In this document: positions 9,601-17,901 of the stretch, one piece after another
Position numbering within the stretch: the first letter of the stretch is position 1
Layout of the letters: each line of letters starts with the position of its first letter
Assembly (NCBI GenBank): GCA_964617715.1
Contig: CAZTZN010000032.1
Location: 1 to 30,828 of the forward strand
Direction of reading: 5' to 3'
Source: JALGVA01 sp964617715
GTDB lineage: Bacteria; Armatimonadota; Zipacnadia; Zipacnadales; UBA5352
DNA length: 30,828 nt
Position numbers and translations under genes: made by a program
The notes under the pieces: generated by a model
The model's input: only the letters and a program-made list of their open reading frames with translations
Told to the model about the DNA's origin: nothing
Databases searched by the model: none

Positions 9601-9739
9601 GCCGGCGCTGGGGCTCGCGGGCGAGGTCGGGGTCACCGACGGTGTGACCGGCGATGCAGTCACGTGCGATGGCGGGCGGATGACAATCGCGCTGGAGGGC
9701 AAGTCACTGCGGATGCTCGTGGCGCGGGCACAGGAGTGA
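6659..9739 (+). CDS. secreted DUF6067/GH123-like glycoside hydrolase with N-terminal CBM9-like domain
   Basis: This 1026-residue protein has a signal peptide at 1-26 (AWA/A). Residues ~35-205 match a CBM9-like/DOMON module: it opens with APEMDGVVAPGEW and continues with WVSLAHDDAALYVLLQS, the usual 'yD..aLYv' strand. Residues ~210-410 are beta-sandwich linker domains. From ~412 onward it reads like the DUF6067 (GH123-like N-terminal) family: WLGNTIGLTD-VPEPFTPLE, CWGREYTFGASGLP, and MWLGDEDRGMVWFSEGP at ~584-600. The barrel carries GIDGLYYDLAWP (758-769), with D760 and D765 as candidate active-site acids. GH123 enzymes are beta-N-acetylgalactosaminidases; whether this one shares that activity is inference. 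It shares an 8 nt overlap with the upstream barrel gene and is followed after 7 nt by a TIGR04076 gene. Confidence 0.8.
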   Translation: MTDRMTEAARISAFAVLALVGSIAWAAGPRIGLPPVERAPEMDGVVAPGEWDRAARFPCLQDNTNRGLAERRMWVSLAHDDAALYVLLQSAEGPGAMAACLVPAGADRAVAVVVEAGGEVRFEGDDTGTWAQGCRAASAVADGTWTVELAVPLELLGVAGDAAARVVGDFVREWADPAAQVSWAWRMSAELTAVDLGEMGTLNFDAEGPVARAGEPGNLAEGTLDCAIDVIGLRDEPEKVTLYYDTIAAGQKVRHAALPVTVAGGQRGTLHARRAIRGADVPAQVDEVALWLTTRAFWRVQYASGRVPVERWPVIAAQPFDFIGTEVLATQYDLSGLPLGAFEGSGVACRLTGAAGKVRAAGQAAANAREVTIKLPVENLPPGEYALRAEVHAPGGETLGEVTQAVVIPDASPWLGNTIGLTDTVPEPFTPLEIEGRAVRCWGREYTFGASGLPEQVVSRSEPLLAAPVALELSAGGQTVSWVDSGPSLRLDGRDVRGRAVGAAGDTRVECLTAVEYDGMMRFDVTLTPQGATTLDRLVLRIPFVPERAGYLIWTDCAGTGSPADERYGARPEGRWESDFLPFMWLGDEDRGMVWFSEGPVGWSAPAEGKQISVAREGDAVVMQIVMVGTPREIDGPVTYTFGLQAGPVRPRPDDWRQWTARIYAIATDDRWFGVVPRNLRERPDLIARQRERGNPLLVYTFLGETATNQPEYLYFGDRWTRSASAGPTSYTHANVCPASSFLDFQLWNFKQGLDEFGIDGLYYDLAWPGPCSNQTHGHGFTDDAGELRPIYPIFAYRELAKRTYQMFHEVMPRTHIMAHVSGNAICLPITAFADHTLDGEQYAHTVEGDYIDLIPPDKMRAEFTARQFGPVPHFLPELWHRNDHIAPEPTMNMCALIFLHDSLVFPAFHNGTVRGRFDAVWEAFGVAEGAQFVPYWANREVIRRAPEDVEVSAWLRPGGALLAVANLNADAAQATLTVDWPALGLAGEVGVTDGVTGDAVTCDGGRMTIALEGKSLRMLVARAQE

Positions 9740-9746
9740 GGCGACC

Positions 9747-10070
9747 ATGCGCGCGGACGTGCGCATTACCGTGCTCAGGCGGCTGTTCCACGATGACCTG
9801 GTCGAGGAGCACTGCACCCACCCGTGGGTGGCGTGCCAGCGCTTCGCCGAGGGTGACGAGTTCATCGTCCCCGGCGATACCATCGAGAAACCCGAGGGCT
9901 TCTGCAGTTGGGCGTGGGTGGACCTAAACCGCTACGTGGTGACCCTCGCGCGCGGCGGCAACTTCTCCGGCTCCAAGCCCGGGCGCACGGTGGTGTCGTG
10001 CAGCGACGGCTACCGGCCGGTAATCTTCCTGGTGGAACGCATCGAGCCCGACCAGGCGGCCAACGCGTAG
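9747..10070 (+). CDS. TIGR04076 family small protein
   Basis: This 107-residue cytosolic protein starts at ATG 9747 with AGGAG 10 nt upstream. It shows the hallmarks I know for TIGR04076: VRITVLRRLFHDDLVEE at the N-terminus, WVACQRFAEGDEFIV, PEGFCSWAWVDLNRYVVTLARGG, and the terminal VVSCSDGYRPVIFLVERIE. Cys29, Cys52 and Cys85 are candidate metal or redox residues. The family has no established function and is common in anaerobes and carbohydrate degraders. It closes the + strand run and faces the opposing operon across a 27 nt gap (10071-10097) with no obvious terminator. Confidence 0.85.
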   Translation: MRADVRITVLRRLFHDDLVEEHCTHPWVACQRFAEGDEFIVPGDTIEKPEGFCSWAWVDLNRYVVTLARGGNFSGSKPGRTVVSCSDGYRPVIFLVERIEPDQAANA

Positions 10071-10097
10071 CAGGCGGACCCGGTCGCCCCGCTCGGC

Positions 10098-11867
10098 CTA
10101 CTCGGCCCCGGCCAGCCGCAGGAGGTTGGCCACCAGCGTCTCGTACGCCTCGCCCAGGATCGATGCCGGGCCGGTGTGCGCGTAGTGGCGCACCACCAGC
10201 CCCTCGCCGACCCGGCGCACCGTCAGCAGCGGGTAGGTGCCGGCGATCGTCCCCTGGCGGACGTAGGCGACACCGTCGTAGGGGCAGACCTCGTGCTCGA
10301 CTTCGAGCAGCACCTGCGCGTCGGTGGCGATCACCGGATGCGCCAGGAAGGGGTAGGTGCTGACGCCCTCCTCCCAGGCCGACGCGCGCCAGGCACCGAC
10401 CTCGCCGAGCCCCTCGGTCAGCGGGTGCTCGGCCAGCACGCGCCAGCGGGTGGCGAAGCCGCGCGGCTCGTAGTGGAACTCGATGCCCGACAGCTCCGCG
10501 AGCGCGAGGGTGGTGGGCGCGGTGTCGCCGGTTTGGGGCTGCTCGCTCTCGAGCGCCTGCACGCCGGCATCGACCACCCACCCGGGCACCATCTCAAGCA
10601 CAAGGATGCCGCCTGCCTGCGCGTAGCGGCGCAGCAGCTCCGGCCACTCGACAGGCATCTTCGCGCGGGAGACGATGAGCAGCGGGAAGCGCCGGGCGGC
10701 CCGCTCCGGGTCGAACTCACCGCGCTCGAACTGCCGCGTCAGCTCCACCCGGGGCCAGGCGCAGGCGTGCGGGAGCGTGGCGCCCAGCCCGCGCTCGCCG
10801 CTGAGCAGCGTGCCCAGGTAGGGCCCGTCGCCGAGCTGCTGCTGCCAGCGCCCCAGGTGCGACTCGGGGTCGCCGCGCTGCTGTCCCCACGCGCTCCTCT
10901 GCTCGCGCCACGCGCTCAGCAGCGGCGTCATCGCCTGGTAGGCCGCGTGGTCGATGCCCAGGCCGTAGACGCGCACGCCGTCGGCGTACTCGTGTGCGAT
11001 CTCAAGCTTCTGGACCGCATCGCGTACAATGTGCTCCTCGGTCGGGTTCTGTTCGTCGGGGGTGAGCACGCCCCACCCACTCCGGTAGTACCAGACGTAT
11101 ATGCCGCAGATGAGCGGATGCTCGCCGGTGACCTGGCGCACGCGCTTGAGTTCGTAGCGCATGACGTCGCCGTACATCTCGAAGCTCTTGGGGTCATAGC
11201 CGGGGATGTACTCGGGCGGGTAGCTGTCGGCGCGGAAGTGGAAGACGATGCCGTCGAGATAATCGCCGCGGGTCTGCATCAGCTCGGGGGTGATGCTGCC
11301 GAAGTAGAGCAGGGGCACGAAGGCCAGGTTCGGGCAGATGCCGCGCCAGCGGCGGGCCATCTCGGCGAGCATCTCGGGCGTGAAGAAGCGGCGGTTGTAG
11401 GGGAAGAAGTCATCGCAGCCGAAGGCGACGAAGTTGGGGTGCTCGGCGGCGATGCGCGCGAAGCGCTCGACGGTCGCGTAGTAGTACTCCCGGCGCTGCT
11501 CCAACGGCCAGCGCGCGATCTCCTCGCAGCCGCTGGGTGGCGCGAGCGTGGCCCACACGTCAAGGCCGACCTCGGCCGCCACCTCCACGCTGCGCTCCAG
11601 CAGCGCGAAGGCCTGGTCGTCCCAGATGCCACCGATGGCCATCTGATCCCAGGCGGTGAAGCCCCGCGCCTTGATGGCCTCCATGAAGGGCCGCAGGTTC
11701 TCGGGGTTGCGGCGGAACGAATAGCCCTGGGTGAACTCGAACTTGGCCACCGTCCCCGTCAAGTGCTCGCGCATCCACGCGAGTCGCTCGGGCCCCGACA
11801 GCGGCGCTTCATCAGCGTACGAAAACGCGGGCGCCAGCAGCAGCCCGGCCAGCAGCATCCAGCGCAC
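10098..11867 (-). CDS. secreted TIM-barrel protein with Asp-Asp motif and GATase-like C-terminus
   Basis: This 589-residue protein starts at GTG 11867, chosen because GGGAGG (plus-strand 11876-11881) lies 8 nt upstream. An ATG three codons later is the alternative. A longer frame reaching into the upstream gene would bury the signal peptide. The signal peptide is RWMLLAGLLLAPAFSYA (residues 2-18). Residues ~35-330 look like a barrel: FEFTQGYSFRR, FTAWDQMAIGGIWDD, LDVWATLAPP, FVAFGCDDFFPYNRR, and CGIYVWYYRSGWG. D152-D153 in FGCDD recalls the paired catalytic aspartates of GH84 (NAGidase) and related barrels, but the rest is not clearly GH84. Residues ~390-589 look like a GATase-like plus beta-sandwich tail. 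It is the last gene of the - strand operon, 22 nt after the lyase-like gene. Confidence 0.65.
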   Translation of the reverse strand: MRWMLLAGLLLAPAFSYADEAPLSGPERLAWMREHLTGTVAKFEFTQGYSFRRNPENLRPFMEAIKARGFTAWDQMAIGGIWDDQAFALLERSVEVAAEVGLDVWATLAPPSGCEEIARWPLEQRREYYYATVERFARIAAEHPNFVAFGCDDFFPYNRRFFTPEMLAEMARRWRGICPNLAFVPLLYFGSITPELMQTRGDYLDGIVFHFRADSYPPEYIPGYDPKSFEMYGDVMRYELKRVRQVTGEHPLICGIYVWYYRSGWGVLTPDEQNPTEEHIVRDAVQKLEIAHEYADGVRVYGLGIDHAAYQAMTPLLSAWREQRSAWGQQRGDPESHLGRWQQQLGDGPYLGTLLSGERGLGATLPHACAWPRVELTRQFERGEFDPERAARRFPLLIVSRAKMPVEWPELLRRYAQAGGILVLEMVPGWVVDAGVQALESEQPQTGDTAPTTLALAELSGIEFHYEPRGFATRWRVLAEHPLTEGLGEVGAWRASAWEEGVSTYPFLAHPVIATDAQVLLEVEHEVCPYDGVAYVRQGTIAGTYPLLTVRRVGEGLVVRHYAHTGPASILGEAYETLVANLLRLAGAE

Positions 11868-11875
11868 GGCTCTCG

Positions 11876-11881
11876 CCTCCC
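11876..11881 (-). promoter_or_regulatory. ribosome binding site deciding the GTG 11867 start
   Basis: GGGAGG on the minus strand lies in the 22 nt gap between the two genes, 8 nt before GTG 11867. It favours GTG over the ATG at 11858. Confidence 0.65.
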
Positions 11882-11889
11882 GTCGGTAA

Positions 11890-14800
11890 TCAGCGCGCGA
11901 CCTGCAGCCCGTAGATGCGGCCGTCGTCGCAGGTGGCGACGACCTCGGCGGTGGTCGGGTCGCCGTCAAGCTCGCAGGCGCGCACCTGCCGCACCCACGC
12001 GCCCGCGCGGAACCAGGCGACCACCGCGCCGGCGCCATCGACCACCTTGACGGTGCCATCCTCGCAGGCGCAGATGATCTCCGGGTGCTCGTCGCCGGTC
12101 ACGTCCGCGATCTGGATGTCGCGCGCGGCGTCGCTCAGATTGATCTGCCACAGCGGTGCTCCGTCGGCGTCGAACAGGTAGAGCAGGAAGTTGCGCGATG
12201 CCACCGCGACCTCCAGCCCGTCATCGTCGGTGATGTCGCCGATGGCGACGCTGGTGACATCGCTGCCGGCGTTGTAGTCGGGCAGATCGCGGCCCTGCCA
12301 CTCCTGCAACCAGATCATCCCCGCGCGGTCGCCGGTGACCATCTCGCCCTTGCCGTTGCCGTCGAGATCGGCGGCGGCCACGTCGGTCGGTCCGGCATGG
12401 CCCGAGCCGGCGCCGCTGCCCAGGATCTTCCCGTCCCAGGAGTAGATCACGGTCGAGGTATAGCTGTTGCCCATGATCAGCTCGAGCTTGCCGTCGGAGT
12501 CGAGGTCGAAGGCGGTGCCGCACGTGGGCGTGTGCGCCCACAGCACCTCGTCCCAGATGAGGTTGCCCGCCTGATCGTAGACGTAGGTGCGCCAGTTGGC
12601 CGAGCCGACGATGATCTCAGCCGTGCCGTCCTGGTCGAGGTCGGCGTCGAAGGCGACGGTCAGGCGGCTCTGGAAGGGCTCAACCCCGCGGTAGCCGGGC
12701 CGGGCGTAGGTGCGCGGCGGCGGGGCCACGGTCCAGGCCTCCGCGCCGCTGCCATCCACCGCGTAGAGCGTCCTGTCATTGCACGCGGCCACGGCGAGGA
12801 CGCGGCCGCCGTCGGTGGTGAGGGCCAGGTCGTTGATGACATCGCCGACCTGGTAGGTCCACAGCGCCGAGCCGTCAGGGCCGATGGCGTGGATGGCCCG
12901 ATCGGTGCCGCCCGCGAAGACCTCATCGCGCCCATCGCCGTCGATGTCCGCAACCTCGAGCGCGTTGAGATGGAAGCCGCTGTCGAGGATGTCCGCGCGG
13001 CCGGCGCGACCGTGCAGGGCGATGGAGTCGAGGTAGACGTTGTGCTCGGGCGTGTAGGGCACCGCCTCGATGCGCACGTAGCGCCCGGTCACGGGCGGCT
13101 CCAGGCGCATGGAGTAGGTCATCATCGCATCCTGCAGGTCGTCGCTGATCTCGAGTTGCGCCACCGGCCGGGCGCCGGTGAGGTCCGGGTCATCGCCGAC
13201 CCACGCAGTGAGTCGGCTGGCCCCGCAGCCGCCGTTGAAGGTGCGCAGTTGCCGCGAACGCACCTCGATCTGCGTCAGCTCGCGTGGCTGCCCCAGGTCC
13301 ACGTCCAGCACCACGGTCCGGCCATCGGGGAACATGACGTTGCCGCCGGTGTCGAGCAGGTCGGGCGGATCGCCCACCGGGTAGCCCGCCTCGTCGGGGG
13401 TGAAGTGGCGCGTGTTGACCGACAGCTTCACGCCCGCCGCGGTCGCGAAGTTGCGGTAGACGTTGAAGTCGGCGTACTCCCACAGCTTCGTGATCCCCTC
13501 GCCCTCACCGGCGGGAGGCTGCCCGACGCCCGCCGCCGCGGCGACCAGCGCGTCGAAACGTGCTCGCAACGCCGCCGCAATGCGCGCCACCGAGGTCTCG
13601 CCCAACGGTCTGAGGCGAAGCTCGTGCTCGCCCGGCTCAAGCTCCTGCGCGTCCTCGCCATCCGGCCCGGTGCGGGTGATCGTGGTCGGCTCATCGGCCA
13701 CCATGAGCGCGGCGCCGGTGGCCAGGTCGATCTGCACGGCGATGGGCGGGTCGGCAGACAGAAGCTCGGCGCCGATGCGCACCGCCCGCGCCCCGGCCAC
13801 GGTGAGTGCTGCGCCGGACAGGTGGAAGGCGGTGGCGTCGATGACCACGCCGGGCGCCGCCGCGGAATGGCCCACGCCCGCCAGGGCCATCTCGCCCCCG
13901 TCGTCGATGAGGTAGGTCCCGCGCTCGTCGAGCTGTTGGATGGCTACGTCGTCGTCGGCGTCGCCCGGGCGCACGTAGAACAGGTTGGCGAAGCGGTAGT
14001 CATCGCCGACCTGCATGTCGCGGCTGACCGACTCGATGAGTCGCCGGGCCTGATCGGGCGGGAAGGGCTCGGAGTTTAGCGAGGTGCCCGCCGACTGCTT
14101 CTGCGCCAGCGAGGCGTCGGATGCCGCGATGAGCGTCATGCGCGCCTCGCCCTGGTCGGCGGTCCAGCGCCGGCCATGAAGCTGCGTTGCCCCCAGCGTG
14201 CGGTAGATACACTGGAAGTTGTAGCCGGCGGCCTCCTCGGCCTGCAGGTCGTCGATCACCAGGAAGTAGCGCGACTTCGGCCAGATGATGCAGCGATCCC
14301 AGCGCACGCCGTTGTAGCCGCTCAGGCGCGAGGAGAAGATGCCGACATCGTCGAAGTCGGCGCGCGCGATCACCTGCGACAGCTCCGGGACGCGCCCCGC
14401 CCATCCGTCCTTGAGCACGATGATGCTGTTGTGCTCGCTCAGCGACGGGATCATGTAGCCGTCATCGTAGAGGAAGATCCGGCCCTCGTCCTGCAGGCGG
14501 ATGATGGCGTTGGCGTCCGGGTGGGAGTGGAAGCCGTAGCCGAAGCCGCTCAGGCACAGGTACTCGTCATCGGCGTCGAAGCCGGCGCGGAAGCTGGCTT
14601 TGTCGAAGCACTCCTCGCGCGGGAAAGTGCGGCCGGGCTCGCGGCCGTAGATCCACTCGGCGAGGGGCGCGACGTTCACGCCCAGCAGGTCCACGGGCTC
14701 GACGCGCGGCAGCACCTCGGGCGGCACCCAGTAGCGCGTGCGCGGGCCATCGTGGTGGTCCCACCACCACAGGTAGCGGCCGTCCCGGTAGAGCCACGCC

Positions 14801-16074
14801 GCCAGCGGCAGAGCCGGGACCAGGTAGTTCCCACTCAGGCCGTTGGCGTCGCCGAAGCCCGAGACGCGCGCGGTATTATCGGTGATGAGCATGTCGTAGT
14901 CGGCCATGCGCCGCAGGTGGCCCTGCTCGATGTAGCGCGGGTCGGGTCGGTGCAACGCCCAGTTGTAGTTACCGGTGAGGGTGATATTGCCGTAACCCGG
15001 GCAGTCCTCGTTCACCTTCCAGTTGAGCATGTTCGGCTCGTAGTAGGTGTCCATGTTCGTCAGCAGACGCCGGCCGATCTCCAGGTCGGGGTAGTAGCGC
15101 GCGAAGTACATGGCCGCGAAGGCCGCGCCGGTGGCGTTCCAGTTGTTGCCGTGGGGGATGGTCGAGGCGGCGACGTCCCGATTCGCGTACGTCAGGCGGT
15201 GGGCGAAGCGGTAGAACAGGTTGGTCAGCTCCGCGCGGTCATCTTCGCTGAACGCCGGGCCCTCCTCGATGCGGTCGAACTGGTGGAAGATGTAGCGGCA
15301 CGAGCGCACGTCGTCGGCGGCGCCCTCGGCCTCCTGCAGCGCATCGAGCCTGCGCATGGCCGCGAGGAACAATCGGGCCCACTCGGGGTCGCCGGTGCGG
15401 AAGTAGCTGTCGGCGTAGCTCGCGGCCAGTCCACCCATCGTCCGCGAGGAGGTCTCGCGCTCGATGCGCGCCTCGTGCCGGCCGACCTCCTCAGCGCTCA
15501 GGCGGGCGGAGCCATCCTCGCCGCCCACTTCGATGATGGGCGGCAGCGAGCCGTCGGGGTGCTCGGCCACCAGCGTGGCGAAACGCTCCACGGCCGCTTC
15601 CAGCGCCGCCGGCTCAGCCGCGCCGATGAAGACCACGTTCGTCCCGCTCAGCCAGGGGTTGTGCACCGTGCGGATGACGTAGCCGTCCGCACCCTTGGGC
15701 CAGGAGTAGTCGCACAGCACGTACTCGCGGCGGTAGAGCCGCTCGGTGACCTCGTTCACGCAGAAGATGCCCAGCGCGATGACGTTGGTGGCGGCCAGCG
15801 CATCGTCATCGAGCGAGGCCGCCGGGCGGATCGGCGGGGCCACGCCGCAGCTTCGCTCGATCGCCTGCGCGATGCGTCGGGCCAGGGTCGCGTAGGGCTC
15901 AGCCTCGGATGCGGCGATCACACACGCGGGCGCGCCGTCGGCGACGATCCGCGTGTGCAGGTACATGGGCTTGATCTGGTCGATGCGCGGAATCTCCTGC
16001 GCCCCGGCGATCGGCGCGAGCGCCAGTGCGGCGACAAGCGCCATGACCAGGTGCGTGCGGGTGCGTGTCATCAT
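11890..16074 (-). CDS. secreted heparinase II/III-like protein fused to discoidin-like and FG-GAP/propeller domains
   Basis: This 1394-residue protein starts at ATG 16074; AAGAGG (16084-16089) is 9 nt upstream, whereas ATG 16083 would have no spacer. The signal peptide is 1-25 (PIAGA/Q). Residues ~40-185 resemble the alpha/beta accessory domain that precedes many glycosidases. Residues ~200-480 look like the helical toroid of heparinase II/III lyases, with IPHGNNW (306-312). Residues ~490-780 look like the following beta-sandwich: FGYGFHSHPDAN (511-522), IFLYDDGYM, and SEHNS (546-550). Residues ~870-1022 look like an F5/8-C (discoidin) module. Residues ~1030-1394 carry six FG-GAP-type blades with Asp-rich calcium loops at 1043, 1145, 1190, 1236, 1290 and 1324. 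The family cleaves uronic-acid-containing glycans by beta-elimination. The substrate is unknown and the catalytic residues are not certain. Confidence 0.8.
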   Translation of the reverse strand: MMTRTRTHLVMALVAALALAPIAGAQEIPRIDQIKPMYLHTRIVADGAPACVIAASEAEPYATLARRIAQAIERSCGVAPPIRPAASLDDDALAATNVIALGIFCVNEVTERLYRREYVLCDYSWPKGADGYVIRTVHNPWLSGTNVVFIGAAEPAALEAAVERFATLVAEHPDGSLPPIIEVGGEDGSARLSAEEVGRHEARIERETSSRTMGGLAASYADSYFRTGDPEWARLFLAAMRRLDALQEAEGAADDVRSCRYIFHQFDRIEEGPAFSEDDRAELTNLFYRFAHRLTYANRDVAASTIPHGNNWNATGAAFAAMYFARYYPDLEIGRRLLTNMDTYYEPNMLNWKVNEDCPGYGNITLTGNYNWALHRPDPRYIEQGHLRRMADYDMLITDNTARVSGFGDANGLSGNYLVPALPLAAWLYRDGRYLWWWDHHDGPRTRYWVPPEVLPRVEPVDLLGVNVAPLAEWIYGREPGRTFPREECFDKASFRAGFDADDEYLCLSGFGYGFHSHPDANAIIRLQDEGRIFLYDDGYMIPSLSEHNSIIVLKDGWAGRVPELSQVIARADFDDVGIFSSRLSGYNGVRWDRCIIWPKSRYFLVIDDLQAEEAAGYNFQCIYRTLGATQLHGRRWTADQGEARMTLIAASDASLAQKQSAGTSLNSEPFPPDQARRLIESVSRDMQVGDDYRFANLFYVRPGDADDDVAIQQLDERGTYLIDDGGEMALAGVGHSAAAPGVVIDATAFHLSGAALTVAGARAVRIGAELLSADPPIAVQIDLATGAALMVADEPTTITRTGPDGEDAQELEPGEHELRLRPLGETSVARIAAALRARFDALVAAAAGVGQPPAGEGEGITKLWEYADFNVYRNFATAAGVKLSVNTRHFTPDEAGYPVGDPPDLLDTGGNVMFPDGRTVVLDVDLGQPRELTQIEVRSRQLRTFNGGCGASRLTAWVGDDPDLTGARPVAQLEISDDLQDAMMTYSMRLEPPVTGRYVRIEAVPYTPEHNVYLDSIALHGRAGRADILDSGFHLNALEVADIDGDGRDEVFAGGTDRAIHAIGPDGSALWTYQVGDVINDLALTTDGGRVLAVAACNDRTLYAVDGSGAEAWTVAPPPRTYARPGYRGVEPFQSRLTVAFDADLDQDGTAEIIVGSANWRTYVYDQAGNLIWDEVLWAHTPTCGTAFDLDSDGKLELIMGNSYTSTVIYSWDGKILGSGAGSGHAGPTDVAAADLDGNGKGEMVTGDRAGMIWLQEWQGRDLPDYNAGSDVTSVAIGDITDDDGLEVAVASRNFLLYLFDADGAPLWQINLSDAARDIQIADVTGDEHPEIICACEDGTVKVVDGAGAVVAWFRAGAWVRQVRACELDGDPTTAEVVATCDDGRIYGLQVAR

Positions 16075-16083
16075 CGCCACCAT

Positions 16084-16089
16084 CCTCTT
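16084..16089 (-). promoter_or_regulatory. ribosome binding site deciding the ATG 16074 start
   Basis: AAGAGG on the minus strand directly abuts ATG 16083 but is 9 nt before ATG 16074, so the inner ATG is the likelier start of the lyase-like gene. Confidence 0.55.
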
Positions 16090-16117
16090 GTCCGCTCGGC
16101 CCGCCCGGGAGCGGGCT

Positions 16118-17689
16118 TCAGGCGTCGGGCCGCGGGACCGTGACCGGCAGCCTGCCCGGGCACGGGCGCCTGCCCAGCAGCGCCTCGGCCGACGCCGCTA
16201 GGCTGAAGTCGTCGCCACCGTAGCCGATGACGACCGGCACGCCGGCGGGCAGATCCGAGAGCGCGTAGGGCGACTCGAAAAGCATCATCGCGCGCAGCTT
16301 GCCCGAGTCGGCGGCGCGCCGCCACAGCTGCACCTGCATCTTCGGCAGGCGCACCCCATCGCCCTTGTAGCACTGGATATGCGCGAAGGTCGCGCCGATC
16401 ACCGCGCTCGCCTCCGGCAGGCGCTCGGCGAGGCGCTGCAGGTCGGCTTCGGATGGGTCCTCGTCGCACAGCAGCACGTCGCAGGGAACATGCGCGGCCA
16501 TGATCTCGGCCAGCGGATGCGCGCCCCGCAGCTCGTGGCCCGCGCGCTCGTCGGCGATGCCCACGCCGTAGCGCTGGAGGTCGTCGAGGATGACCAGCAG
16601 CGGGCGTGCGCCCGGGTTCGGGCCGCCGGCGGGCAGCTCGCCCGACAGTGTGACCGAGGCCTCGGCTACGCGGCGGCCGATGTCGCGCAGCGTCGCGCGG
16701 ATGACATCATCGGCGGGCGGCGCCGGCAGCTTCGCCAGCCGCGCCTTGAGTGCGCGCACGCGCCGCGCGGCATCGCGCAGCCGCGCCTCGGGGACGCGCC
16801 CGTCGAGGCAGGCGGCCATGACCGCCTCGTAGCTCTCCAGCGCCGGGCGCTTGTAGTCGATGAGCACCTGATCATGGCCGGCGACGATCGCCATCCACGC
16901 CGCCTGCGCCGAGTCGATGGTGAGGCGCAGGCCCTCCATGCCCAGCGAGTCGGTGAACAGGACGCCTTCGTAGCCCAACTCCGCGCGCAGGATGCCGGTG
17001 ATGAGCGTCTCGCTGACGGTGGCGCAGTTGTCCGGGTCGATGGCCGGGATGAGCATGTGCGCGGTCATCACGCTCTCGAGGCCGGCTGTGCGCGCGACGC
17101 GGTAGGGCGCCCACTCAACGGCCTCAAGGCGCTCGCGCGAGACGTGCAGTGTGGGTAGCGAGATGTGACTGTCCACCGCGACATCGCCGTGGCCCGGCCA
17201 GTGCTTGGCGCACGGGTGCAGGCCCGAGGCGAGGAAGCCGCGGGTTACCGCCGCGCCCAGACGCCCGACCTGCTCGACGTGCTCGCCGAAGGAGCGCACG
17301 TTGATGATCGGGTTGTCGGGGTTGGTGTTCACGTCCAGCACCGGGCTCCAGGTGGTGTCCACGCCCAGGCGCCGGCCCTCCAGGCCGACTGCGTAGCCCC
17401 AGTCATGCGCCAGCTCCTCGCTGTCGGCCGCGCCCAGCGCCATCAGCGGGGGGATCTGCGTGCCGTCGGCGGCGAAGTAGCTGCCGGTCTCGAGGTCGGT
17501 CTGCAGCAGCATCGGCCCGGGAGCCATCGCGCGCAGCTCGGCGGCGCGCTCGCGGATGTCGGCGCCGCCCACCTGCGAGTTGAGGACCCGGCCGGTGCGT
17601 ACCAGCTCGTTCTCCTCATCGCGGTAGGCGTTGGTGTTGCGCAACACCAGCACCTCGGCGACCAGTTCGCGGACCTCCTGCTCGGTCAC
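16118..17689 (-). CDS. GH3 beta-N-acetylhexosaminidase, NagZ-type
   Basis: This 523-residue protein has no signal peptide, so it is probably cytosolic. It starts at GTG 17689 with AAGGAG (17698-17703) 8 nt upstream. The N-terminal barrel has LLQTDLETGS, WSPVLDVNTNPDNPIINVRSF, and the NagZ signature K162-H163-W-P-G-H167-G-D169 with D173-S-H175. The Asp-His pair is the acid/base dyad typical of NagZ-type GH3. FTDSLGM (D247) is the expected nucleophile strand. The ~330-523 region is a GH3 C-terminal alpha/beta sandwich-like domain, as in two-domain NagZ of Gram-positives. The enzyme would remove terminal beta-GlcNAc from muropeptides or other amino-sugar glycans. The gap to the lyase-like gene is 43 nt. 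The Trp in KHWPGHGD replaces the commoner Phe. Confidence 0.88.
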   Translation of the reverse strand: MTEQEVRELVAEVLVLRNTNAYRDEENELVRTGRVLNSQVGGADIRERAAELRAMAPGPMLLQTDLETGSYFAADGTQIPPLMALGAADSEELAHDWGYAVGLEGRRLGVDTTWSPVLDVNTNPDNPIINVRSFGEHVEQVGRLGAAVTRGFLASGLHPCAKHWPGHGDVAVDSHISLPTLHVSRERLEAVEWAPYRVARTAGLESVMTAHMLIPAIDPDNCATVSETLITGILRAELGYEGVLFTDSLGMEGLRLTIDSAQAAWMAIVAGHDQVLIDYKRPALESYEAVMAACLDGRVPEARLRDAARRVRALKARLAKLPAPPADDVIRATLRDIGRRVAEASVTLSGELPAGGPNPGARPLLVILDDLQRYGVGIADERAGHELRGAHPLAEIMAAHVPCDVLLCDEDPSEADLQRLAERLPEASAVIGATFAHIQCYKGDGVRLPKMQVQLWRRAADSGKLRAMMLFESPYALSDLPAGVPVVIGYGGDDFSLAASAEALLGRRPCPGRLPVTVPRPDA

Positions 17690-17772
17690 AGTGATCTCTC
17701 CTTCTCGTTACGCCACCAGTTCCCCGCCGAGTCATGCATATCTGTGTCGAATGCCTCGTCCGATTCGGGCAT
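17686..17772 (-). CDS. possible 28-residue leader peptide
   Basis: A short - strand ORF runs from ATG 17772 to TGA 17686-17688. It lies in the 212 nt gap before the GH3 gene, and its stop overlaps the GH3 GTG start as GTGA. The peptide is acidic then basic (it ends NEKERSL) and contains Trp-Trp. Its own ribosome site is not visible. The GH3 ribosome site lies inside it, so coupling is possible. It may be chance. Confidence 0.2.
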   Translation of the reverse strand: MPESDEAFDTDMHDSAGNWWRNEKERSL

Positions 17773-17901
17773 GGTGTCGAGAGTGTGCTTACACCCGCCC
17801 GGACTTGCGCGAGCGCGACAGCACGGACCGCCGCTCCACTCGTTCGCCCCGCATCGTCGCCGGCACGCGATCGCGTCCGCCGGGCATGAGCTGCCCCGCG
17901 C

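Noticed and set aside
10176..16143. Three long plus-strand open frames (10176-12050, 12085-14079, 14176-16143)
   Set aside because: They mirror the real minus-strand genes, with Val/Arg/His-rich antisense composition.
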